From Nitrospirota bacterium (GTDB taxonomy: Bacteria; Nitrospirota; Thermodesulfovibrionia; Thermodesulfovibrionales; Magnetobacteriaceae): 64,000 bases of DNA. The stretch spans positions 267,226-331,225 of the forward strand of contig JADFXG010000002.1 in the NCBI GenBank assembly GCA_015233895.1, written 5' to 3'. Below, piece after piece: positions 54,039 to 61,268 of the stretch. The notes under the pieces were generated by a model. The model saw nothing but the letters and a program-made list of their open reading frames with translations, was not told the origin of the DNA and ran no database searches. The first letter of the stretch is position 1. Each line of letters starts with the position of its first letter. Position numbers and translations under genes: made by a program.

Positions 54039-57000
54039 CTACTTCTTTAGCGGAATCACTACGGTAATCTTCGTCCCCTTACCAGAGGCCCCATTACTAA
54101 TATCCAACGTCCCTCCAACCAGCAAAACACGTTCTTTCATCCCTATTATACCCAGTGATTTATAATCAAACATCATGGACTTGTTAATCCCCTTGCCGTC
54201 GTCCTCCACCTCCATGATAATCGATTCCACATCATTATATAATTTTACACTAACCTTTTCAGCTTTTGCATGGCGGATTACATTAGTTGCTGATTCCTGA
54301 AAAACACGATATAAAATCGTAGAATATTCCTTGCCAATCTCATCGAAATACCATTTGTCTTTAATATTTATGGTATTAAACTCAAAGGTGATATTTGTTC
54401 GTTGCCGAAGTTCGTTAATCTGCCACTCTATGGCAGACACCAAACCAAAGTCATCAAGTACGGTTGGCCGCAAGGACATTACAAGGCTATGCATGTTGTC
54501 AATAATATTGTCAACAATGCCAGTGATATTTTTTATCTTATCAACTATTATGTGTTTATCAGATAAACCAGTTGATTTTCCAACATCTAAAATCTCGATT
54601 TTTAATACCGTCAACGCCTGACTCAGGTCGTCGTGTAGTTCTCTTGCTATCTTCTTTCTGTCCTCCTCAATAGTGTTTTGCAGATAAATTGCGTTAAGGC
54701 GCAGCATTTCCCTTGACGATACCAACTCATCTTCAATTTTTTTACGGTCAGTTATATCTATGCCTATCAGTGTTAAGTAAGGCTCGTTATCTAAATCTAT
54801 TACTGAACCTACTAAATAAAACGGGATATGTTTCCCGCTTTTGTTGCAGAGATATTTTTCGTAATCGCCTTTTCTGTTTACAAATATGTCTCTGAATTCA
54901 CAATAGGCGGCCTCTTTCTGCTCGTCGGCAAAGAAGTCAAATATGCTCACATCAGGTATCTCTTCAGATGAATATTCAGTAACAGCCTCAAGGTTCTTGT
55001 TCCATAATAATAACTTGCCGATCTTGTCAAAAAGGCAAAAAATCCCCGGTAATGTGTTAACTATAGTATCGGAGAGGTTTTTTTCTCTTACTAACTGAGC
55101 TTGTACCTCATTACGCTGACGCACTTCTTCTATAAGATTATCGTTATATTCTATTAGTTTTGCGGTGCGGCGTTTTACAATATCTTCAAGCATTTCGTTT
55201 CTTTCCATTAGCTGATGTTCAAGTTCGACGCGTTTTGTTATATCACGCGAAATAGCCACGACGGTTATTACCTCACCAGCACTGTCAAATTCAGGTATGA
55301 GCTGACAACTGAAATATGTTTTACCTCTGAGTCCCTTAATTTCAATCTCGACCTCCTGCTGGTGGCGCGTATTGAAGACTTCTTGTATCTTTTCATCCAA
55401 TAAGACAGGAGAGTGCTCTTGTAAGCCTACCTGGCAGTTTGTTTTACCAATAAAATCCTCCTGCTTTAAGTCCAAAAATGTGCTTACGGTCGGATTTATG
55501 TAGAGGTATCGGTTGTCTTTATCGAGGCGGGAGATAATATCATTGCTATTTTCTACGAGGGCACGGTATTTCCCTTCGCTTTCCTGAAGCGCGTTTGTTA
55601 TATTTGTCATTTCCGTTATATCTCGGCCTATTACTACAAGCCCTATAAGAGTACCAGAGTTATCGAAAATTGGGGCGTTAATCGTATCTAAATAAATATT
55701 TTTATCTCCTATATGTAATTTTTTAACATTGCGGATAGTGTTGCGTGTCCTCATAACTGTTTCATCTTCATTGGTATATACTTCTGCATCGTTGGCAGGA
55801 AAAAAGTCCTCCACTGTTTTTCCAAGAACTTCTGCTCTTTTTAAACCGATTATTTCTTCAAAAACCTTGTTAACCAGTATAAATCTTTTCTGTACGTCTT
55901 TAAATAATACAATATCAGGTATATAACTAATCAGACTGTTTAGCTTATTATTTGTTTCAACTAAACTTGCTTCTGTAATCTTTCGAGCTTCTACTTCGGA
56001 TTCTAACGATTCGTTAGAGGCATTAAGTTCGTCTGTACGCAGAGATACAAGCTGTTCAAGAGATTCTCTGTGTTTAGATAGCTCATCTTCTCTGACGGTA
56101 AGCATATCTGTCATCCGGTTAAATACTGTGGCTAAGACACCTGTCTCATCCTTTGACACGTTTTGTATTTTTTGAGAAAAATCACCTTTGCTTATAAGTA
56201 CTGCTGTATTTGTAAGCTCCATTAACGGAGCGGTAATGCGTTTGGAAACATACATAACAGTGATAATGATAATACCCATTAAGAAAATATAACTAAAAAT
56301 CAGAATATTCCTTAATTGTGCCAAAGGTTCCATCATTTCTGATTTGAAAATTTTGACGACAATTCCCCAATCTGTATCCTTTAAATAATGCGTGACTCCA
56401 AACACACTTACTCCTCTGTAGTCTTCAGCTTCTTTAAACAAATTGTCTTTTTTGAGTAATGCCTGCGTCATGAGAACTTTAGTATCATCTTTTGATACTA
56501 CACGTCTGAAGGCGGCATTGCTATCAAATCGCAACGGCACTATAAACAAGGCATTTCCGTTTTTATCCCGTTTTGCTACAGCTGTTTCACCGGTTTTACC
56601 CATGTTGGAATAGTCATTTGTAATTTCATTCAGAAAGCCTCCATGCACTATAGCAGTAACAAAACCTTCTAATTTATTATCTATCGTCAGTAAACATGAA
56701 AAACGAAGGTCGGCATAATTGTCCTCTCCTTTAAATACCTCCACATAACCACAACTATTATCTCTTTTGGGCAGAATTTCATTCTCTTTATATACCATAC
56801 CAACACTTGAAGCATTTGAAGATGAGACAACTTTCATGGCTGTATTGACAATACTTATTTCGTGAAACATAGGAAAAGTTTTTCTTATATCATCTATTGT
56901 TTCATTAATATGATTTAAAGCATTAATATCTCCGGTTTCATTATATAATGCAAGATGTTTTTTCAATAATGGCCTGTTCTCTATCATTCTCACACTGTCT

Positions 57001-57182
57001 GTAAATCTTTCTATAGACACTTTAATTCTGGAATTTTGAATTGTCCCTAATTCCATTAGATGATTTTCAATAGTAATAAATAATGAATTTTTATAATGGT
57101 TATAAATAATCAGCCCCATTAAAAAAAGAGGGATCGCTGAGATTAATAATATTGCGGCCACAAATTTACTTTTTATGCTCAC
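54039..57182 (-). CDS. Large PAS-domain sensor histidine kinase (NarX/DegS class)
   Basis: A 1047-residue membrane kinase. Membrane segments near 7-27 and 290-312 bracket an extracytoplasmic Cache-like sensor. HAMP follows, then a coiled coil, and about three PAS domains (near 420-535, 545-660 and 700-815; DITERKxxE-like linkers such as GRDITEM and SRDITKR). The HisKA_3 box has ARELHDDLSQ with His850, and the ATPase domain ends the protein (EDDGKGI, GIIGMKERV). It starts with GTG after GGGAGA. It phosphorylates the NarL-type regulator. Several PAS domains suggest redox, haem or small-molecule input. Confidence 0.93.
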   Translation of the reverse strand: MSIKSKFVAAILLISAIPLFLMGLIIYNHYKNSLFITIENHLMELGTIQNSRIKVSIERFTDSVRMIENRPLLKKHLALYNETGDINALNHINETIDDIRKTFPMFHEISIVNTAMKVVSSSNASSVGMVYKENEILPKRDNSCGYVEVFKGEDNYADLRFSCLLTIDNKLEGFVTAIVHGGFLNEITNDYSNMGKTGETAVAKRDKNGNALFIVPLRFDSNAAFRRVVSKDDTKVLMTQALLKKDNLFKEAEDYRGVSVFGVTHYLKDTDWGIVVKIFKSEMMEPLAQLRNILIFSYIFLMGIIIITVMYVSKRITAPLMELTNTAVLISKGDFSQKIQNVSKDETGVLATVFNRMTDMLTVREDELSKHRESLEQLVSLRTDELNASNESLESEVEARKITEASLVETNNKLNSLISYIPDIVLFKDVQKRFILVNKVFEEIIGLKRAEVLGKTVEDFFPANDAEVYTNEDETVMRTRNTIRNVKKLHIGDKNIYLDTINAPIFDNSGTLIGLVVIGRDITEMTNITNALQESEGKYRALVENSNDIISRLDKDNRYLYINPTVSTFLDLKQEDFIGKTNCQVGLQEHSPVLLDEKIQEVFNTRHQQEVEIEIKGLRGKTYFSCQLIPEFDSAGEVITVVAISRDITKRVELEHQLMERNEMLEDIVKRRTAKLIEYNDNLIEEVRQRNEVQAQLVREKNLSDTIVNTLPGIFCLFDKIGKLLLWNKNLEAVTEYSSEEIPDVSIFDFFADEQKEAAYCEFRDIFVNRKGDYEKYLCNKSGKHIPFYLVGSVIDLDNEPYLTLIGIDITDRKKIEDELVSSREMLRLNAIYLQNTIEEDRKKIARELHDDLSQALTVLKIEILDVGKSTGLSDKHIIVDKIKNITGIVDNIIDNMHSLVMSLRPTVLDDFGLVSAIEWQINELRQRTNITFEFNTINIKDKWYFDEIGKEYSTILYRVFQESATNVIRHAKAEKVSVKLYNDVESIIMEVEDDGKGINKSMMFDYKSLGIIGMKERVLLVGGTLDISNGASGKGTKITVVIPLKK

Positions 57183-57212
57183 TACTTATTCTCCCTTAAC
57201 CTCGAAAGCACA

Positions 57213-57316
57213 CGTCAAAAGCAGGGGCGAATAATTATTCGCCCCTACAAAGTACGATTAAGTCGCTTTCTCCTTGACGCCTGTGTTTGCTTCTGATTGC
57301 TACTTTATTGGTTATA
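57213..57316. repeat. Decayed TACCGAGTTGCA-type element (copy E) with a 24-bp palindrome
   Basis: CGTCAAAAGC, AAAGTACG, GTCGCTTTCTCCTTG and GCTTCTG appear in the order of copy C. The centre is replaced by a perfect 24-bp palindrome (57223-57246, arm AGGGGCGAATAA), and the right end is degraded. It reaches the 3' end of the desulforedoxin gene and lies upstream of the large kinase. Confidence 0.5.
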
Positions 57317-57437
57317 ACGACATCTCATGCATGGGCTTCCCACAGCACACCAGCTCACCGCCTCCGACATTTGTCACTACCACCTCGTTGCCGCAAACAT
57401 TACATTTGTATTTTTCTCCAACTTTTTTTACTGCCAT
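57312..57437 (-). CDS. Desulforedoxin-like protein (desulfoferrodoxin domain I)
   Basis: A 41-residue protein, missed by ordinary length cut-offs. Cys12, Cys15, Cys31 and Cys32 have exactly the spacing of desulforedoxin's rubredoxin-like Fe(Cys)4 site, and [12 protein letters not shown] is the family signature. GGGGGA 8 bases before the ATG supports the start. It lies 118 bases after a stand-alone superoxide reductase gene and probably supplies electrons to it. Confidence 0.88.
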   Translation of the reverse strand: MAVKKVGEKYKCNVCGNEVVVTNVGGGELVCCGKPMHEMSL

Positions 57438-57555
57438 CTTACAAGTCCCCCTTTTTAAATAGTAATTAACGTCTTACCTCCATCATGGTTAGTCTCACCA
57501 GGGAGGTACATACAAACTACTTTAACAATATTCCTACCTTAAAAACCACCTGCAC

Positions 57556-57936
57556 TCATTCCTTAACGGTGATTTCTTTTATAGATTCCCACTGGCCGTG
57601 CAAATTGCATCTCTCCACCACACGTAAGGTAGATTTTCTATGCTTTCCGCCTTTTACCAAAAAAAGTGAAAACTCTGGAAGGGTAACTACCGGCGTTAAT
57701 TCCACCCTTGCATAAAAGCTCTCACCAAAATAGACGTCTATCCACTGAATAAAATGCCCATCAAGCATCACATGCGGGATTTCGCCAACTTTTATTCTGA
57801 CCTCAAAGGGCTCACCTGATTTTACCTCATCAGGACACATTATAAACGGAATATGTTTCTTTTCAAGTTCAGTAATGTTCTCTGCGTCTTTGACCCTGTT
57901 TACTCCACAAAACAAACTTTTTTCTTTCTCCGACAT
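57556..57936 (-). CDS. Superoxide reductase (neelaredoxin / desulfoferrodoxin domain II)
   Basis: A 126-residue non-haem iron enzyme that reduces superoxide to peroxide without making oxygen. Ligands are His28, His55, His61, Cys110 and His113, with standard spacing, in IPHVMLDGHFIQW and ERCNLHG. The usual E-K-H-x-P is here E-K-K-H-I-P, so the loop Glu is displaced by one residue while a Lys remains next to His28. GGAGG 9 bases upstream selects ATG 57936 over 57945. It is in one operon with a cupin and desulforedoxin. Confidence 0.93.
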   Translation of the reverse strand: MSEKEKSLFCGVNRVKDAENITELEKKHIPFIMCPDEVKSGEPFEVRIKVGEIPHVMLDGHFIQWIDVYFGESFYARVELTPVVTLPEFSLFLVKGGKHRKSTLRVVERCNLHGQWESIKEITVKE

Positions 57937-57978
57937 TGCAATCATCCTCCTTTTATTTGTGTTGATTTATAAGAAATA

Positions 57979-58359
57979 TTATACCGACGTTGTTTCTTTA
58001 GCGTAATCCATCATACCTATAAAGTCCACAACCACAACAGGTTCCTCTCCAACCACCCAGGCATCATGCCCAGCCGGCAGCAAAGATACATCGCCTGCCT
58101 TACACTCAAACTCCGTGCCGTCATCCATTAAAACCTTTAACGTCCCAGACATGTGATATTGTAAATGCGGTGATTCACAGCGCATAGTTTTCACAATGGG
58201 CTGTAAGGATGTTGACCATTCCCAGCCCGGCTCAAACGTGGCGCGTCCGATTTTTCTTTCTCCAATAGTGATTAGTTCAAGTTTACCTTTAGAAAAGCAT
58301 ATAATCTCATCTGGCTTATCAAAACTCTTCATAGCGGCCTTTTCAATGAAATTAATCAT
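57979..58359 (-). CDS. Cupin-domain protein
   Basis: A 126-residue cupin. SPHLQYHMSGTLKVLMDDG is motif 1 and KAGDVSLLPAGHDAWVVG motif 2, with one or two His left as metal ligands. It lies 42 bases ahead of the superoxide reductase gene and shares its promoter, so a role in the oxidative-stress operon is plausible. Substrate is unknown. Confidence 0.82.
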   Translation of the reverse strand: MINFIEKAAMKSFDKPDEIICFSKGKLELITIGERKIGRATFEPGWEWSTSLQPIVKTMRCESPHLQYHMSGTLKVLMDDGTEFECKAGDVSLLPAGHDAWVVGEEPVVVVDFIGMMDYAKETTSV

Positions 58360-58446
58360 AACACTGTCCTCCTCCTTTTGATAAATTCAGCAATATACAC
58401 TGCGATAATATTAGTGTTTCCCCAAATAATGACTTAAGTTGCTATA

Positions 58447-58492
58447 ATTATTACATTAATAAAATTTCCAAACAATCGGTAAACGGAAGATT
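58447..58492 (-). promoter_or_regulatory. Shared-type promoter, copy 2 (ahead of cupin-SOR-desulforedoxin)
   Basis: Minus-strand -35 TTGTTT (58470-58475), 17-base spacer, -10 AATAAT (58447-58452), with the plus-strand box CAATCGGTAAACGGAAGATT at 58473-58492. Spacings equal those at 53286-53331. Similarity extends about 40 bases further upstream of the box, including an AAATTACCTA stretch. The leader would be about 80 bases. Confidence 0.6.
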
Positions 58493-58600
58493 ATTGAATA
58501 GGATAAATAAGGATAAACAGATAAATTACCTATAATTGGGGTACATTATAAGGTAAGCAGTTCATCTTTTACAAACAAATGTGTGGCCAGGATAACAAGT

Positions 58601-58856
58601 TGAGACCGTTGCAAAATTCCCAAAATGTGGGAAAAGTATTTCCCAATTAATACCGAGTAGCAGCCTAAAATATAATAATGATGAGATTACCACGTCGCTA
58701 TCGCTCCTCGTAATGACGGATAGGTACGCCCACGCACAGCCCACGCCGTCATTGCGAACCCCCGCAGGGGGTGTGGCAATCTCATCCTTTTTCTATAACA
58801 TTTTGTTATATTTTTGAACTCAACTTTGGTGTTATAATATTTTTGCAACGGTCTCA
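58601..58856. mobile_element. 256-bp MITE-like element, copy 1
   Basis: Terminal inverted repeats of 16 bp (TGAGACCGTTGCAAAA) bound a 256-bp unit flanked by AGT direct repeats (58598-58600 and 58857-58859), a 3-bp target duplication. No transposase is encoded. The core holds a CGTCATTGCGA-type intergenic palindrome and an internal TACCGAGTAGCAGCC end. Its right part has TGTTATAAT, an extended -10, reading towards tetR. An apparently identical copy lies at 59748-60003, same orientation. The A-N-T target duplication fits mobilisation by an IS5-group transposase, which is inferred. Confidence 0.85.
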
Positions 58857-58858
58857 AG

Positions 58859-58901
58859 TTGACAAAAAAAATGCGAAGAGTTATATTAACACTGTTAATA
58901 T
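58859..58901 (+). promoter_or_regulatory. tetR promoter with overlapping operator
   Basis: TTGACA (58859-58864), a 17-base spacer and TATATT (58882-58887). The palindrome ATATTAAC-ACT-GTTAATAT (58883-58901) covers the -10 and start site, as expected for TetR autorepression. The first bases of the -35 come from the junction with the mobile element. Confidence 0.75.
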
Positions 58902-58931
58902 TAAATATCATCGTTAAGGAATAATAATTAT

Positions 58932-59543
58932 ATGGGTATCAAGGAAAAGAGAGCTAACTATAAAGAAGAGTTCCGCAGGGAAATTCTCGATTCGGCCCGT
59001 GAGCTTTTCATTAAAGATGGTTGTGAAAAATTCTCAATGAGGAAATTTGCCGAAAAAATAGGCTATTCGCCGACAACCATCTATCTTTATTTTAAAAATA
59101 AGGACGAACTGCTTCTTGCCATTTGCGAAGAGGTCTCCGAACAATTCTTAAACAATATCAGGCATATAAGGGCGCGTCAGAGCAATCCCCTTGATGCTCT
59201 GCGTCAAGCCTTGCTTAATTTCATTGACTTTGGGTTTGACAATCCTAATGAATACAAGGTGTTTTTTTTCACGACGCTCAATGTCTATAGTGAGCCGGAG
59301 GAGTTTATGGGAAAAAAGTCAATGCGGCGGGATTCATATTTAGAATTCAGAAGACTAGTGGAGGATTGCATCGAGGCGGGAAAACTTCGCCGCATGGATA
59401 TAGACGTATTAACGCAGGTGCTTGCAACAGCAATTCACGGTCTGCTGGCTATGACCACCTATAACAGCAGTTTCCCCTGGGCTGAACGAAAAGTCCTTGC
59501 CGCTACATTGGTTGATGGTTTATTGAGGGGCTACCGGACGTGA
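58932..59543 (+). CDS. TetR-family transcriptional regulator
   Basis: A 203-residue repressor. Residues about 15-60 form the TetR helix-turn-helix (ILDSARELFIKDGCEKFSMRKFAEKIGYSPTTIYLYFKNKDELL). The C-terminal ligand domain is helical, of the WHG/TetR_C_33-like kind. AAGGA stands 11 bases before the ATG, a loose spacing. It precedes an RND efflux operon and is its likely regulator, but a nested pair of elements now separates the two. Confidence 0.93.
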   Translation: MGIKEKRANYKEEFRREILDSARELFIKDGCEKFSMRKFAEKIGYSPTTIYLYFKNKDELLLAICEEVSEQFLNNIRHIRARQSNPLDALRQALLNFIDFGFDNPNEYKVFFFTTLNVYSEPEEFMGKKSMRRDSYLEFRRLVEDCIEAGKLRRMDIDVLTQVLATAIHGLLAMTTYNSSFPWAERKVLAATLVDGLLRGYRT

Positions 59544-59747
59544 TTTTTTTACCTGTAAAATTAACGCTTGTCAAGCACAAGGTTCATATAACGTTATCAT
59601 ATATTTTTTGTACCGAGTTGCAGTCAGAGTATAACAAGGCGGCAAGGAGAAAGCGACGGAGGCGTACTTTTACAGGGGATTCCCCTTTAGGGGAGACGTT
59701 GAGGAGCTTTTGACGATGCCAACGAAGTTAGGCGATAGAATGCGACT

Positions 59748-60003
59748 TGAGACCGTTGCAAAATTCCCAAAATGTGGGAAAAGTATTTCCCAATTAATAC
59801 CGAGTAGCAGCCTAAAATATAATAATGATGAGATTACCACGTCGCTATCGCTCCTCGTAATGACGGATAGGTACGCCCACGCACAGCCCACGCCGTCATT
59901 GCGAACCCCCGCAGGGGGTGTGGCAATCTCATCCTTTTTCTATAACATTTTGTTATATTTTTGAACTCAACTTTGGTGTTATAATATTTTTGCAACGGTC
60001 TCA
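59748..60003. mobile_element. 256-bp MITE-like element, copy 2
   Basis: Same length, ends, orientation and, as far as I can read, same sequence as 58601-58856. ACT target duplications flank it. Its extended -10 (TGTTATAAT, 59977-59985) points at the efflux operon start at 60036. Confidence 0.85.
59977..59985 (+). promoter_or_regulatory. Outward extended -10 promoter within the MITE
   Basis: TGTTATAAT matches the extended -10 motif perfectly, but no good -35 is present at 16-18 bases. Transcription would begin about 45 bases before the membrane-fusion-protein start. The remaining 60004-60035 sequence has only the ribosome-binding site. Confidence 0.4.
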
Positions 60004-60035
60004 ACTCGGTATTACAGAAACAGGAGGAAACAAAC

Positions 60036-61256
60036 ATGACGTTCGCAGAGCTGTTTATTCTATACATGAAAAGAGCCAGGATAATTACTATCATTGTACT
60101 ACTTGCAGGATACATTGTTGTGGCCGGTTGCGCAAAAAAGAGTTCCACAGTTGCAACGGCACCAAACATGCCACCCGAGGTGGGAGTAGTTGTGATACAG
60201 CCACAGCGCGTGGCGCTTACCACAGAGCTTGTCGGGCGCACCTCTGCTTACCTCATTGCCGAGGTGCGGCCTCAGGTGGGCGGTATTATTCAGAAACGCC
60301 AGTTTACCGAAGGGGCGGATGTAAAAGCGGGTGAGGTGCTCTACCAGATAGACCCTGCTGCCTACCAGGCAGCCTACGGTAGCGCAAAGGCTGCACTTAT
60401 AAGGGCTGAGGCCAATCTCATTCCTGCCCGCCTCAAGGCTGGCCGCTATCAGGAACTTGTAAAAATAAACGCGGTTAGCCAACAGGAGTATGACGATGCA
60501 AGCGCAGGGTTTAAGCTGGCTGAGGCTGATGTAGAGGCCGGCAAGGCAGCACTTGAGATCGCCCGGATAAACCTCGCATATACCAGGGTAACTGCTCCCA
60601 TTTCCGGACGAATAGGGCGGTCATCAGTCACAAGCGGCGCTCTCGTAACCGCAAGCCAGCCTGCCGCTCTGGCCACCATTCAGGATCTCAGCTCCATTTA
60701 TGTGGATGTCACTCAGTCCAGCGCCGAGCTGCTGCGCCTGAAACAAAATCTGGCCAGCGGCCTTCTGAAGAGCAATGCTGCAGCCCAGGCACGGGTTAAG
60801 TTGCTGCTGGAGGATGGCAGCGCATATCCGCAACAGGGCACACTAAAGTTTTCTGAAGTTACAGTGGACCAGAGTACCGGCTCCATTACGCTGCGAGCGG
60901 TTTTCCCAAACCCAAAGCAGACGCTGCTGCCGGGTATGTTTGTCCGGGCTATCCTGGAGGAGGGGGTAAGTGAGCAAGCTATACTGGTTCCTCAGAGGGG
61001 GGTTACACGCAACCCTGCCGGCAACGCTATGGCTATGGCTGTAGGAGCCGGGGAGAAAGTGGAACCCCGGCTTATCAAGGTCGTTCGGACAGTAGGAGAC
61101 AACTGGCTCATCAGCGAAGGGCTGAAAGCAGGTGACCGTGTCATCCTCGAAGGACTGCAGAAAGCTCGCCCGGGAACTCAGGTCAAAGCAGTGCCGTTTG
61201 GCAGCAAAGCTGATGAAGCGCCCGCCGGTGCTCAGAAAACAGCAGCAAATAAATAA
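60036..61256 (+). CDS. RND efflux periplasmic adaptor (membrane-fusion lipoprotein)
   Basis: A 406-residue AcrA/MexA-type adaptor. A hydrophobic lead ends in a lipobox with Cys32 (VVAGC), so it is a lipoprotein. Barrel-sandwich (VRPQVGGIIQKRQFTEGADVKAGEVLYQIDP), hairpin and beta-barrel domains (ISGRIGRSSVTSGALV, LLPGMFVRAIL) follow in order. AGGAGG 8 bases before the ATG fixes the start. It joins the inner-membrane pump encoded 12 bases downstream to an outer-membrane channel. Base composition is visibly richer in G+C than the rest of the window, hinting at transfer. Confidence 0.95.
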   Translation: MTFAELFILYMKRARIITIIVLLAGYIVVAGCAKKSSTVATAPNMPPEVGVVVIQPQRVALTTELVGRTSAYLIAEVRPQVGGIIQKRQFTEGADVKAGEVLYQIDPAAYQAAYGSAKAALIRAEANLIPARLKAGRYQELVKINAVSQQEYDDASAGFKLAEADVEAGKAALEIARINLAYTRVTAPISGRIGRSSVTSGALVTASQPAALATIQDLSSIYVDVTQSSAELLRLKQNLASGLLKSNAAAQARVKLLLEDGSAYPQQGTLKFSEVTVDQSTGSITLRAVFPNPKQTLLPGMFVRAILEEGVSEQAILVPQRGVTRNPAGNAMAMAVGAGEKVEPRLIKVVRTVGDNWLISEGLKAGDRVILEGLQKARPGTQVKAVPFGSKADEAPAGAQKTAANK

Positions 61257-61268
61257 AGGAGAAGCTTC

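Larger units (their letters stand above)
59611..60014. repeat. TACCGAGTTGCA-ended element, copy D, interrupted by the MITE
   Basis: The left end is TACCGAGTTGCAGTC and the right end ACTCGGTATTA. The core is copy C in reverse, with an extra AGGGGATTCCCCT hairpin in the middle. The 256-bp element at 59748-60003 has inserted near the right end, duplicating ACT (59745-59747 and 60004-60006). Removing it restores a continuous end. Confidence 0.8.

Noticed and set aside
58562..58744. A 60-residue open frame opening MGCAWAYLSVITRSDS, repeated at 59670-59891
   Set aside because: It lies within the MITE and is identical in both copies only because the element is; there is no start signal, and it is not a gene.
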